Source of the DNA: Paenibacillus thiaminolyticus
GTDB lineage: Bacteria; Bacillota; Bacilli; Paenibacillales; Paenibacillaceae
Direction: 5' to 3'
Assembly (NCBI RefSeq): GCF_007066085.1
Contig: NZ_CP041405.1
Coordinates: 62,001-126,000 of the forward strand
DNA: 64,000 nt
The position numbers and the translations under genes are program-made. This document shows, piece by piece, positions 56,268 to 64,000 of the stretch; the first letter of the stretch is position 1, and each line of letters opens with the position of its first letter. The notes under the pieces are model-generated. The model was not told the DNA's origin and did not search any database. It saw only the letters and a list, made by a program, of their open reading frames with translations.

Positions 56268-58493
56268 ATGACGAATGCAGGTGGAACATCAATGTTAGAT
56301 GACATGAACATATTCGTGCCGAAGGAAGCGAACCGCGCGATTTCTTTTACCAATAAGGAGTCCGCGTTTTACTTTACGCAGTCTCACTACACAGATCATC
56401 CGGAGCATGCTTATTTTGAAGGATGGAATATTGCAAAGCGCCGGATCCTTCAGGGCTACAATTTATATGAAGGCGGCCGCAGGCTGGATAATCAGCATTC
56501 GCAAGTGCATGTCTATCCTTACAAAATGGTGCGCGAGCATGGTTCTCTTACAGAAGAGCTGTGGATGCTGGATTATCGAAATGTGCTGGAAATCAGCCTT
56601 CTCGGTACGCAGCAGCCGACCATCGGCTTGGAGCTAAGAGGAGAGAATGTGAAGCCCATAGGTCAAGAGGGTCATATCCTGATCTTTTCGGCTGTCACAG
56701 AAGGCTGGGTGATCGCTGTAGGCTCCAGGCGGCTGCAGCCATTAACGCTGCAAGGGCACATCATCGCTGCGGATGCGAAGGAGGAAGGCTTCTGCATCGC
56801 TGCCGGCCGAACGGCAGAGGAAGCCGTCGCGCTGCTGCATGATACGAGGGGGCAGGCCGATCGCCTCAAGATGGAGCGAGTCAAGCGCATGGAACGTCTG
56901 CTTCGCGAAAATACGTATCTGAAAACCACAGATGACACACTGGAGCTGGCTCTGCGCTGGGTAAGCATCACTATGGATCAGCTCGTCACAAGACAGCAAG
57001 GAGACGGCATCTACGCCGGGCTTCCTTGGTTCAATGAATATTGGGGGCGGGATCAGTTCATTTCGCTCCCGGGGGCAGTCTTGGTTAGCGGGCAATTCGA
57101 CACGGCACGCAACATTCTGCTTTCTTTTGCCGAATTTCAGAATGCGGATCAGGATTCCCGATTTTACGGCAGAATGCCGAATATCCTTGCCCCTGAAAAT
57201 ATCGATTATCATACTACAGACGGCACGCCGCGGTTTGTTATCCAGTTGCAGGATTATGTCAAATATTCGGGCGATACGGAAATCATTAAAGATCTGTATC
57301 CGGCCGTCATTCGCAGCATTCAAGGATCTATTGACCACTGGATGGACGAGAAGGGCTACCTGATGCATGCCGACAATGAAACGTGGATGGATGCGCGGGA
57401 CAGTCAATTGCGATCCTATTCGCCAAGGGACACGCGGGCCAATGATATTCAGGCGCTATGGTACAAACAGCTGCTAGCCGGAGTGTACTTCGCCGAGTAT
57501 ATGAAGGATGACGAACGTGCGGAACAGTGGAAGCAGATAGCGGATCGGTTGAAAGAGAATTTTGAGAAGGATTACCGCGATGCGGAGCATCCTTATTTGG
57601 CCGACCGGCTGGATAAGGAAGGCAACCCGGAGTTCTCCCTGCGTCCGAACCAGCTCTTTGCCTTTGACATGTTCGACGATCAGGAGTTCGCTTGTCAGGC
57701 CATCCGCACGGCTTGGGAAGAGCTTGTATATCCTTGGGGAGTCGCTTCGCTGGACCGGCGTCATCCGTTGTTCCATCCGTTCCACTTGACGCCTCTTTAT
57801 CATAAGGATGCCGCGTATCACAATGGCGCCGTATGGCTCTGGCTGAACGGCATCGCAATGCAGCGCATGATTGAGGCGGGAGAGGAAGAGACAGCCTATC
57901 GATTATTCAAGAACATGAACGGGATGGCGCTGACCCAAGGGGTCGTTGGCGGACTGTGCGAAAATATGGATGCTTACCCTCATGAAGGCGAGAGCTGGGC
58001 GAAGCTGACGGGGGCGTATCTTCAAGCCTGGTCCAATGCCGAGCATTTGCGGGTATGGTACCAATACTTTTTGGGAGTACGGCCGGATCTGATTCAGAAG
58101 ACGTTAGTCCTCGCTCCGCGAATACCGGAGGAGATTCCGGATCTGAAATATGCGTTCAACGTGGGCAAGGGCCGCATTGCCGCAGAGTACCGCAATGAAG
58201 GGGCCAGGGTATATCGGTATCAGTTCCAGGACCTCTCCTTGCGGGCAAGAATTGATATTTCGCCTTTTGAGCCGCTGGAGATAGAGGTGCGCCCTGATTC
58301 GGAGCTAAGGATAACGCAGGCCGACGGGACGCTGACCGTAACCTTGCTCGATCATAACCATGACATCATCCAGGCGATCCAAGCCTCCGTCTCGCCAGCG
58401 CGCGCAGAGGAGCGGGCAAGACAGCGCCGCATCCTGAAGGATGTCCGCTTCGCCGAACCGATGGATATACAGAAACATCCGGTGATGAGATAG
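56268..58493 (+). CDS. Glycogen-debranching-enzyme-like glycosidase (amylo-alpha-1,6-glucosidase/GH63-type)
   Basis: A 741-residue cytoplasmic protein with no signal peptide. The C-terminal (alpha/alpha)6 part has YAGLPWFNEYWGRDQFISLPG, TDGTPRFVIQLQDYVKYSGDTEI, a DNETWMDARDS block with likely catalytic acids, and SLRPNQLFAFDMF, all typical of the archaeal-type debranching enzyme C-domain (GDE_C). The first 200 residues resemble its N-terminal beta domain. The ATG at 56268 has AGGAGG six bases before; the ATG at 56247 is rejected because it has no site. It probably hydrolyses the oligosaccharide brought in by the adjacent importer. Exact linkage is unknown. Confidence 0.85.
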   Translation: MTNAGGTSMLDDMNIFVPKEANRAISFTNKESAFYFTQSHYTDHPEHAYFEGWNIAKRRILQGYNLYEGGRRLDNQHSQVHVYPYKMVREHGSLTEELWMLDYRNVLEISLLGTQQPTIGLELRGENVKPIGQEGHILIFSAVTEGWVIAVGSRRLQPLTLQGHIIAADAKEEGFCIAAGRTAEEAVALLHDTRGQADRLKMERVKRMERLLRENTYLKTTDDTLELALRWVSITMDQLVTRQQGDGIYAGLPWFNEYWGRDQFISLPGAVLVSGQFDTARNILLSFAEFQNADQDSRFYGRMPNILAPENIDYHTTDGTPRFVIQLQDYVKYSGDTEIIKDLYPAVIRSIQGSIDHWMDEKGYLMHADNETWMDARDSQLRSYSPRDTRANDIQALWYKQLLAGVYFAEYMKDDERAEQWKQIADRLKENFEKDYRDAEHPYLADRLDKEGNPEFSLRPNQLFAFDMFDDQEFACQAIRTAWEELVYPWGVASLDRRHPLFHPFHLTPLYHKDAAYHNGAVWLWLNGIAMQRMIEAGEEETAYRLFKNMNGMALTQGVVGGLCENMDAYPHEGESWAKLTGAYLQAWSNAEHLRVWYQYFLGVRPDLIQKTLVLAPRIPEEIPDLKYAFNVGKGRIAAEYRNEGARVYRYQFQDLSLRARIDISPFEPLEIEVRPDSELRITQADGTLTVTLLDHNHDIIQAIQASVSPARAEERARQRRILKDVRFAEPMDIQKHPVMR

Positions 58494-58525
58494 GGTTGCC
58501 TCAATAAAATAGCGAGTATAAAGAG

Positions 58526-58560
58526 AGATCCCTGCTATCAAGAAATGGCAGGGATCTTTA
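58526..58560 (+). terminator. Intrinsic terminator after the glycosidase
   Basis: AGATCCCTGC (58526-58535) pairs with GCAGGGATCT (58548-58557), followed by TTATAA. The T tract is short. Confidence 0.7.
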
Positions 58561-58627
58561 TAATGGAAGGAACACAGATACCGCAGGGCTAACTTTGAAC
58601 ACATTATTTACCGAGGAAGATGATTCG

Positions 58628-59024
58628 ATGTTTATAAAAATGATCAAGTGCATTGTCAATGAAGACTCGAAGGCAGTGTTTCACCACGCGCAAGCGAAAT
58701 GGGGGCAGTTGGAATCCGTTAGCGGATTTATCGCTCAAATGGGGGGGCTGGAATCTGTTACAAAAGAATGAGGCCGTAATTATCGGGATGTGGGAATCCA
58801 TGAATGCGTATACCTATTTTATGAATGAACTTCACGATCAGATTATGGATACGAATAAACAGAAAAAGTCGTATGAGAAGATAGAAGTTAGTTTATGGGA
58901 AACTGATGAAACGATCCACGTAAACGATATACAAGCGCTTGAGCGGTTAACGGTTTTAGATATAGGAACAGACCGTGTAGAAGGGAATGAAGTGAATCAA
59001 AAAAACGATGATATAAGTCACTGA
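58628..59024 (+). pseudogene. DUF4937/YdbC-like protein gene, frameshifted at a G7 run
   Basis: The ATG at 58628 opens a frame (MFIKMIKCIVNEDSKAVFHH, later GFIAQMGG) that ends at 58769 because of seven G at 58741-58747. One base fewer would join it without interruption to the second frame, GGWNLLQKNEAVIIGMWES, then YFMNELHDQI to the stop at 59022. The combined product of about 130 residues has the pattern of the YdbC/DUF4937 family (MIKC..., GF..Q.GGWN...., A.I.G.W....Y..FM...HD.I). A sequencing error, a true knockout and slippage at the G run are all possible. Confidence 0.8.
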
Positions 59025-59139
59025 ATGGTTGATTCATTCGTTATAACATGGAAAAGAATGCTTTTTACATTGTGCAGCGAGTAGAGCTTTTTTCGTTCTT
59101 GGTAGGATGCCGGCCCAAAAAAATGTGTCACTGTCTCCC

Positions 59140-59162
59140 TAAATCGTAATCATTACGTATAA
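59140..59162. promoter_or_regulatory. Zur box
   Basis: The core TCGTAATCATTACGT (59144-59158) agrees with the Bacillus Zur operator TCGTAATnATTACGA at all but the last base, and the flanking TAAA on the left and TATAA on the right also fit the longer consensus. The right half overlaps a TATAAA that could be the -10 hexamer (59158-59163). The core differs from a Fur box at the diagnostic C-G positions. It lies 20 bases before the FecCD-type permease gene, the ideal place for zinc-dependent repression. Confidence 0.85.
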
Positions 59163-59182
59163 ACAATGACGAAGGTTGTGAA

Positions 59183-60259
59183 ATGATGAAAGAACCGGCA
59201 GATCTTCGCCGCCGCTCCTTCTTTTTTACGGTCATTCTATTGGCGCTGACGGCGGGGCTCGTCCTATCGGTTACGCTCGCGGTGATGCTGGGGCCCGTGC
59301 CGATTGCGCCGGCAACGGTCTGGAAGATTGCCTTCTCTCATCTGCCTGGCTTCAATGGATGGATCGAGGAGACATGGGATAAGGGGCAGGGGCATATCGT
59401 GTGGGATATTCGATTTCCGCGGGTGCTGCTTGGTGTCGTCGTCGGTGCGGGGCTGTCCGTTGCCGGTGCCGCCATTCAAGCGCTTATGCGCAATTCCTTG
59501 GCTGACCCGTACATACTCGGCGTGTCGTCGGGAGCGTCTGCGGCGGCCACGCTTGTCATACTATTCGGCGCGTTCCGCTTCTTCGGCCAATATGCGCTTT
59601 CCTTATCCGCCTTTCTCGGTTCGCTTGCCGTGATGGCCATCGTCATGGTTCTGGCACGCGTGGGGGGCAGGATAGCGACGAGCCGGCTGTTATTATCCGG
59701 CATCGCGGTGTCCATGATGATGTCGGCCATCACCAATCTGATTGTGACGATGGCGCCGCGCGAAGAAGGCATTCGTTCAGCGATGTATTGGATGATGGGA
59801 AGCCTGACGGGGGCCAAGTGGGAGTATTTGACACTCCCGGCCTTGATTGTGATTGCCGGAACGGTCTTTTTGCTTGTTCAGTACCGGGCTCTGAACGCCT
59901 TGCTGATGGGGGAGGAGGCGGCGCTTACCCTTGGCGTCAATCTCCATGCCTTCCGCAAATGGCTGGTCGTTGTAGTCGCCTTATTGACGGGAACGATTGT
60001 GTCTGTGAGCGGCGCGATCGGCTTTGTCGGCTTGATGATCCCCCATATTGTGCGGCTCATCGTCGGTTCGGATCACCGCCGCGTTCTCCCGGTCAGCCTA
60101 TTGCTGGGGGCTATCTTCATCGTCTGGGCCGATGTATTGGCGCGGCTTGTGCTGGCGCCCGAGGAATTGCCGATCGGCGTTGTCACCGCCTTATGCGGCG
60201 GGCCTTTCTTTATATGGCTGTTGCGGCGGAACTCATATTCTTTTGGAGGCGGAAAATGA
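59183..60259 (+). CDS. FecCD-family metal-chelate ABC permease
   Basis: A 358-residue permease with about nine to ten membrane segments. DIRFPRVLLGVVVGAGLSVAGAAIQALMRNSLADPYILGVSSGASAAATL is the FecCD/BtuC signature, and GFVGLMIPHIVRLIVGSDHRRVLPVS the coupling region. Family members import iron-siderophores, haem, cobalamin or other chelates. One permease gene suggests a homodimer. The Zur box directly upstream implies expression in zinc starvation, which is not typical of iron-siderophore uptake. GAAGG precedes the ATG by seven bases. Confidence 0.93.
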   Translation: MMKEPADLRRRSFFFTVILLALTAGLVLSVTLAVMLGPVPIAPATVWKIAFSHLPGFNGWIEETWDKGQGHIVWDIRFPRVLLGVVVGAGLSVAGAAIQALMRNSLADPYILGVSSGASAAATLVILFGAFRFFGQYALSLSAFLGSLAVMAIVMVLARVGGRIATSRLLLSGIAVSMMMSAITNLIVTMAPREEGIRSAMYWMMGSLTGAKWEYLTLPALIVIAGTVFLLVQYRALNALLMGEEAALTLGVNLHAFRKWLVVVVALLTGTIVSVSGAIGFVGLMIPHIVRLIVGSDHRRVLPVSLLLGAIFIVWADVLARLVLAPEELPIGVVTALCGGPFFIWLLRRNSYSFGGGK

Positions 60260-61035
60260 ACGTTGAAGTGAAAGATCTATCGTTCAGCATTCAGGAGAAA
60301 CGATTGATTGAAGCGATATGCCTGGATGTGCGGGAAGGCGAAATGGTTGGCTTGATCGGTCCGAACGGCAGCGGGAAATCGACGCTGCTCAAAAATATAT
60401 ATCGTGTGCTGGCGCCCGATTCGGGCGAAATATTGCTGAATGGGCAACGTATATCCCGGTTGCCGCAAAAGGAATTGGCCAGACAGTTGGCGGTGGTCGG
60501 CCAGGAGTCGTCCGCCGCGTTCGATTTTACGGTCCGCGATATCGTGATGATGGGGCGCAGTCCGCATAAGAAAATGTTCGAAGCGGACTCGATGGAGGAT
60601 TACGAGATTGTGGAGCAGGCGCTGATGCGCGTCGGCTTGCTGCACGCCGCGGGCAGCAGCCTCTCCGACTTGTCCGGCGGAGAGAAACAGCGTGTGCTGA
60701 TTGCGAGGGCGCTGGCGCAGCAGGCTCGCGTTCTGATCCTGGACGAGCCGACCAACCATCTGGATATCCGGTATCAGCTGCAGATGATGGATCTGATCAA
60801 GGCGCTGAAGCTGACCTGCCTCGCCGCGCTGCATGATCTGAACATCGCGGCTTGCTACTGCGATCGCATCTATGTGCTGCAAGAAGGCCGGATGGCGGCT
60901 TCCGGAAGCCCCGAGCAAGTGATGCAGCCGGATTTGCTCTACGACGTGTTCGGGGTTCGGACGGAGATTGCCATCCATCCGTTGACGGGGAAGCCGTCGA
61001 TTACGTTTTTGCCGGACATGATCGCGAGCTTATGA
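60256..61035 (+). CDS. FecE/BtuD-type ABC ATPase
   Basis: A 259-residue ATPase with Walker A GPNGSGKST (from residue 35), signature DLSGGEKQRVLIARALAQ, Walker B VLILDEPTNHLD and LAALHDLNIAACYCDRI. It matches the ATPase class that pairs with FecCD permeases. The ATG at 60256 overlaps the permease stop and has GGAGG seven bases upstream; longer upstream frames are rejected as they run through the permease gene. Confidence 0.93.
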   Translation: MNVEVKDLSFSIQEKRLIEAICLDVREGEMVGLIGPNGSGKSTLLKNIYRVLAPDSGEILLNGQRISRLPQKELARQLAVVGQESSAAFDFTVRDIVMMGRSPHKKMFEADSMEDYEIVEQALMRVGLLHAAGSSLSDLSGGEKQRVLIARALAQQARVLILDEPTNHLDIRYQLQMMDLIKALKLTCLAALHDLNIAACYCDRIYVLQEGRMAASGSPEQVMQPDLLYDVFGVRTEIAIHPLTGKPSITFLPDMIASL

Positions 61036-61057
61036 CACAGGAAGGGAGGCGGAGCCA

Positions 61058-62131
61058 TTGGCGATGACCCGATGCAGTTGCTGTCAATTCATGTATGACG
61101 AATGGTATGGCGATACGCGCAACGGTGTCCCTTCCGGCACACCGCTTGAGGACTTGGCCGGTACACTATGCTCCCGCTGCGGGATGCAGGGCAACCGGCA
61201 TGAATGTCAGCCGAGCCCGAAGTACGCGGGGCAGGAGGCCGAATATTATGACCAGTTTGCCGGAAAAGCGGGGATTGCGTTCTACCGGCACTGGCTGGAG
61301 CAAGCGGCGGAACCGCCGAGCGTACTGGAGCTTGGCGTCGGAACCGGACGTCTGGCGGTCGAGCTGGCCGCCCGGGCTGAGCGCTACTGCGGCGTCGATT
61401 GGAGTCCCCAGATGCTTAAGGCTGCGGATACGAAGCGCAAGCGCATGTTCAAGGAGGAAGCGGAGCAGCGGCTGCAGCTGGCGGAAGAGGACGTTCTTAC
61501 GTTTGAAGCACCCGCCGACTATACCCATGTGCTATGTCCGGACGGGTTTTTGCAGCATTTTACGCGGATGGAGGAGCATACTGCGCTGCTGCGCAAGATC
61601 CATCGTTGGCTGCAGGCAGGAGGCTGGATCGCCGTCGATCTGATCCTGCCGCCAGGAGGCGCCGCTTGGCAGACGCTGGAGCGCAAGCGCGTGCAGCCTC
61701 GCAAGCTTGTTCGCCGCCAGATCGACGGCTCAACCTCACTGTCCCGGCAGATCTTCCATTGTGCCATCGCTTACGAGACGTATATCGACGGGGCCATGGA
61801 ATCCCGGTACCTGGCAGAACGCGAATATGCGTTGATGACGCCAAAGGAAGCCGCGCTGCTGCTTGCTGCGGAAGGATTTGAAGTAACGAGGATAATTCAA
61901 AATTATGGCTGGTCAACGCCTTGGCGAACCGTGCTCCCCCCGGGAGTCAACGACAGGGGAAGCGGACCGGATGCCTCAGAGACGATAGACGAAGCGATCG
62001 CGGCCGGGAAGTGTGTGCAACCGTATCGTGAGAATGCATGGCAAGATGGCGGATATCCGCTGCGCGGCGCGCTGACTGCACTATCGCCCGCTACCTCGGC
62101 CACGATGACGTTGATTGCCCGGAAGAAATGA
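61058..62131 (+). CDS. Rubredoxin-like domain fused to SAM-dependent methyltransferase
   Basis: A 357-residue protein. Residues 1-45 form a rubredoxin-like metal site: Cys6 and Cys9, then NGVPSGTPLEDLAGTLCSRCG with Cys38 and Cys41, the spacing and PGTPFEDL-like loop of rubredoxin. From about residue 70 there is a class I methyltransferase with SAM motif VLELGVGTGRL (89-99), GVDWSPQML and the DGFLQHF region. It lies inside a Zur-regulated importer operon, between ATPase and binding-protein genes. The Cys4 site could hold iron or zinc. The methylated substrate is unknown; an imported chelator is one option. Start: TTG at 61058, eight bases after GGGAGG; the ATG at 61064 would be farther. Confidence 0.85.
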   Translation: MAMTRCSCCQFMYDEWYGDTRNGVPSGTPLEDLAGTLCSRCGMQGNRHECQPSPKYAGQEAEYYDQFAGKAGIAFYRHWLEQAAEPPSVLELGVGTGRLAVELAARAERYCGVDWSPQMLKAADTKRKRMFKEEAEQRLQLAEEDVLTFEAPADYTHVLCPDGFLQHFTRMEEHTALLRKIHRWLQAGGWIAVDLILPPGGAAWQTLERKRVQPRKLVRRQIDGSTSLSRQIFHCAIAYETYIDGAMESRYLAEREYALMTPKEAALLLAAEGFEVTRIIQNYGWSTPWRTVLPPGVNDRGSGPDASETIDEAIAAGKCVQPYRENAWQDGGYPLRGALTALSPATSATMTLIARKK

Positions 62132-62164
62132 TAGATGACGAATGAATAGACGGAGGAAATTGGA

Positions 62165-63181
62165 ATGAATCGAAGAACATTCACCAATAGATTTCTATTG
62201 CTAGGGATGACCATGATGCTCGTATTGCTGTCGGCATGCGGCAGTTCGGAACAGCCGGATGCGAAGCGCCAGGCGCAAGGGGAGCAGCCGGCGGCGCAAG
62301 TGTCCGAGAGCGGAACGGTCGAGCTTGAAAATATGGGAGAACAGCTGAGCTTCCCAGACGCGCCGAAGCGGGCGGTCACGCTGAACCAGCATGCGACCGA
62401 AGTGATGTTGGCGCTCGGTCTCGAAGATTCGATGGTCGGAACGGCTTATCTCGATGACAGCATCCTGCCCGAATATAAGGAGAAATACGACAAGATTCCG
62501 GTCCTCGCGGACAAGTATCCGTCAAAGGAAGTGTTCTTGTCGGTGTCTCCCGATTTTGCCTATGCGGGATGGAAGAGCGCGTTTGGGGACAAAGCGCTTG
62601 GCTCGCGGTCGGATCTGGCTGAGCAGGGCGTCCTGACTTATGTGCAGGAATCCTCCAGCAAGGCTGCGCCGACGCTTGAGGATGTATATCAGGACATCTT
62701 GAATATCGGGCGCATCTTCCGGGTGGAAGACAGAGCCGAAGCGCTCGTGAACGATATGCGCCAGAAGCTGGAGGACATCCAGGCGCAAATCGGCACCGTG
62801 AGCGTGCCCCTGAACGTATTCGTGTTCGACAGCGGGGAAGACAAGGCCTACACGGCAGCCAATACGTACTTAACCAGCTTGATTGGCAAGGTTGGCGGAA
62901 AAAATATTTTCGACGATATCGACAAAGGATGGGCCGAGGTCAGCTGGGAGGAAGTAGTGAACCGCGACCCGGACGTCATCGTCATTGTCGATTATGGCGA
63001 CACGACGGCCGCACAGAAGCAGGAGCTGCTCTTGAACAAAGTGCCGCTGGCTGATGTGAAGGCGATCAAAAACAAGCGGTTTATCGTGCTGCCGCTCTCG
63101 GCGGCTGCAGAGGGCATCCGGGCGCCGATCGCTTTACAGACGCTCGCTGCCGGCTTGTATCCGGATAAAGTGCAGCCATAA
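62165..63181 (+). CDS. FecB/BtuF-type metal-chelate binding lipoprotein
   Basis: A 338-residue lipoprotein: signal with LVLLSAC and Cys25. The mature part has DAPKRAVTLNQHATEVMLALGLEDSMVGTAYLD, the two-lobed fold start of the FecB/FepB/BtuF family, and VSPDFAYAGWKSAF plus GGKNIFDDIDKGWAEVSWEEVVNRDPDVIVIVDYG, which fit the siderophore group of the family. It supplies ligand to the FecCD/FecE transporter. GGAGG precedes the ATG at 62165 by about nine bases. Confidence 0.92.
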   Translation: MNRRTFTNRFLLLGMTMMLVLLSACGSSEQPDAKRQAQGEQPAAQVSESGTVELENMGEQLSFPDAPKRAVTLNQHATEVMLALGLEDSMVGTAYLDDSILPEYKEKYDKIPVLADKYPSKEVFLSVSPDFAYAGWKSAFGDKALGSRSDLAEQGVLTYVQESSSKAAPTLEDVYQDILNIGRIFRVEDRAEALVNDMRQKLEDIQAQIGTVSVPLNVFVFDSGEDKAYTAANTYLTSLIGKVGGKNIFDDIDKGWAEVSWEEVVNRDPDVIVIVDYGDTTAAQKQELLLNKVPLADVKAIKNKRFIVLPLSAAAEGIRAPIALQTLAAGLYPDKVQP

Positions 63182-63206
63182 TAAGTAACGGGGAAGGAGA
63201 ACATTC

Positions 63207-63569
63207 ATGCCAACATGGAATTTGGAGGAGACCCGCCATCATCTGCTGATATGCAACGGCGGCAGCTGCATGAAGCAGCAGGCCGAGGAAGTGACGCAAG
63301 CGATCCGGGATGAAATATCGGCACTCGGAGCGAAAAAACAGATTCATACGACACGCACCCGCTGCAATGGCCGTTGCACGGACGCTTGTGTCGTCATCGC
63401 CTACCCGGAAGGGGTCTGGTATAAGGAGATGACTCCGGAGCTGGGAAGGGAATTGGTGCGCAAGCAGTTGGCCGGCGAGCGGCTGGAGGAGCAAATGGTC
63501 TACTCGTATGATCGCCGCTTCATCGCTACCGGCCAATCGGTCGCAGGAAAAGATAAACCGCCGAGATAG
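63207..63569 (+). CDS. Thioredoxin-like [2Fe-2S] ferredoxin (CbiW-like)
   Basis: A 120-residue protein: LLICNGGSCMKQQ with Cys16 and Cys21, then TRCNGRCTDACVVIAYPEGVWY with Cys53, Cys57 and Cys61. The four-cysteine pattern (C-x4-C, about 30 residues, C-x3-C) is that of thioredoxin-like [2Fe-2S] ferredoxins, also seen as CbiW near cobalt and cobalamin genes. AAGGAG precedes the ATG. Last clear gene of the Zur operon; it could pass electrons to release the metal or to the rubredoxin-type protein. Its stop is directly followed by a histidine-codon repeat in another frame. Confidence 0.85.
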   Translation: MPTWNLEETRHHLLICNGGSCMKQQAEEVTQAIRDEISALGAKKQIHTTRTRCNGRCTDACVVIAYPEGVWYKEMTPELGRELVRKQLAGERLEEQMVYSYDRRFIATGQSVAGKDKPPR

Positions 63570-63576
63570 ATCTTGC

Positions 63577-63654
63577 CATAGCCATAGACATACTCATAGC
63601 CATAGACATACTCATAGCCATAGTCATAGACATACTCATAGCCATAGTCATAGC
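63577..63654 (+). repeat. Histidine-codon tandem repeat
   Basis: An 18-base unit CATAGCCATAGACATACT is repeated with small variations for 26 codons. In the frame of an ORF spanning 63508-63735 it encodes 13 histidines alternating with Ser, Arg and Thr (HSHRHT units). That ORF starts inside the ferredoxin gene without a ribosome site. A one-frame shift would attach the repeat to the C-terminus of the ferredoxin. Such tracts bind Zn, Ni or Co in CobW-, HypB- and CbiX-type proteins. Confidence 0.75.
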
Positions 63655-63752
63655 CAAGCCGCGTCCGCCACAGGCGACGTTCTTGACACAGACGTCTGTA
63701 GGGGGAGCATGACTTTTACCGATATCTATTCATAATCTAGTCCTGATCATAA

Positions 63753-63797
63753 GGGGCTGTCTCAAAAGCCGTTTTTTTGCTGCAGCGAGACAGCCCC
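63753..63797. repeat. Perfect 11-bp inverted repeat, terminator or small-element end
   Basis: GGGGCTGTCTC (63753-63763) and GAGACAGCCCC (63787-63797) are exact inverted repeats with a 23-base loop containing seven T. GGGGCTGTCTCAAAA-like words occur at ends of some insertion sequences, so a mobile-element remnant is possible; it may also simply end the Zur operon. Confidence 0.6.
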
Positions 63798-64000
63798 GAC
63801 TCTGCTTCTTACTACTCAGCTTGCTCAAAAATACTGTGAAAATGCAGTTTTCCTTGATGACGTGTACTCCCTTCCAGGAATTGCTGCTAAACGGCATTAA
63901 TTTCAGACTCTCCAATAAATTTTAGACAAAAATAGGTGAAAATAATGTATTTCTGCAGCAATATCGCCAAATCGTGGATCAAATAGAGTAAATTGCTGCA

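Larger units (their letters stand above)
63570..64000. other. Region past the Zur operon, window end
   Basis: It contains the histidine-codon repeat (63577-63654), an inverted repeat (63753-63797) and about 200 bases to the window end with repeated TTGCTGCA/TGCAGCAA words (for example near 63955 and 63992). No recognisable gene is seen in the last 200 bases. Confidence 0.5.

Noticed and set aside
63577..63654. CRISPR array
   Set aside because: The repeats are contiguous 18-base codon repeats with no spacers.

Overview
The window looks like chromosomal DNA of a Paenibacillus-type Firmicute. I infer this from AGGAGG-type ribosome sites, frequent GTG/TTG starts, a YesM/YesN-type two-component pair beside a LipO/LplB/LplC-type sugar importer, a LytTR-DUF3021 pair, and Bacillus-style Fur and Zur operators. 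No rRNA, tRNA, phage or intact insertion sequence was seen.

Layout. 1-3762: end of an FtsX-type ABC permease, a LytTR regulator with its DUF3021 membrane partner, and a membrane-anchored alpha/beta hydrolase. 4264-12269: an FmdE-like protein and a LysR regulator, divergent from a nickel/peptide-type ABC importer (one permease is fused to an ATPase) that ends in two paralogous unknown proteins. The divergent promoter region carries two Fur-like operators. 13010-37488: four NRPS genes (about 24.5 kb, six adenylation domains). 37647-45063: a GHMP/threonine-kinase-like enzyme, an MFS exporter, and a tightly overlapping operon of an argininosuccinate-lyase-like enzyme, a cysteine-synthase-like PLP enzyme, an ATP-grasp ligase and a threonine aldolase. 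45155-45341: a relic of HMG-CoA lyase. 45430-48911: methylcitrate-cycle genes prpB, prpC and prpD. 49138-58493: YesM/YesN-type pair, carbohydrate ABC importer and a debranching-enzyme-like glycosidase. 58628-59024: a frameshifted DUF4937-like gene. 59140-63569: an operon behind an excellent Zur box with a FecCD/FecE/FecB-type importer, a rubredoxin-methyltransferase fusion and a thioredoxin-like ferredoxin, followed by a histidine-repeat tract.

The most interesting system is the NRPS locus. Kinase, PLP enzyme and lyase together fit a route threonine -> O-phosphothreonine -> aspartate adduct -> 2,3-diaminobutyrate + fumarate, as proposed for Dab-containing lipopeptides such as friulimicin. The assembly line reads half-C-A-T-C-A-T-C / A-T-C-A-T-C / C-halfC / C*-A-T-C-A-T-E-hydrolase. 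It has a run of four C or C-like units between modules 4 and 5, one of which has lost the catalytic histidine. A penicillin-binding-protein/beta-lactamase-fold domain sits directly after the terminal epimerase, which suggests D-residue-specific release or cyclisation. The predicted product is a short peptide rich in diamino acids, one likely D-ornithine-like at the C-terminus. No specificity or structure has been tested; all such calls are by eye.

The two metal loci (Fur-like at about 5.8-5.9 kb, Zur at 59.15 kb) point to metal-chelate uptake. No sequence evidence links either of them to the NRPS product.
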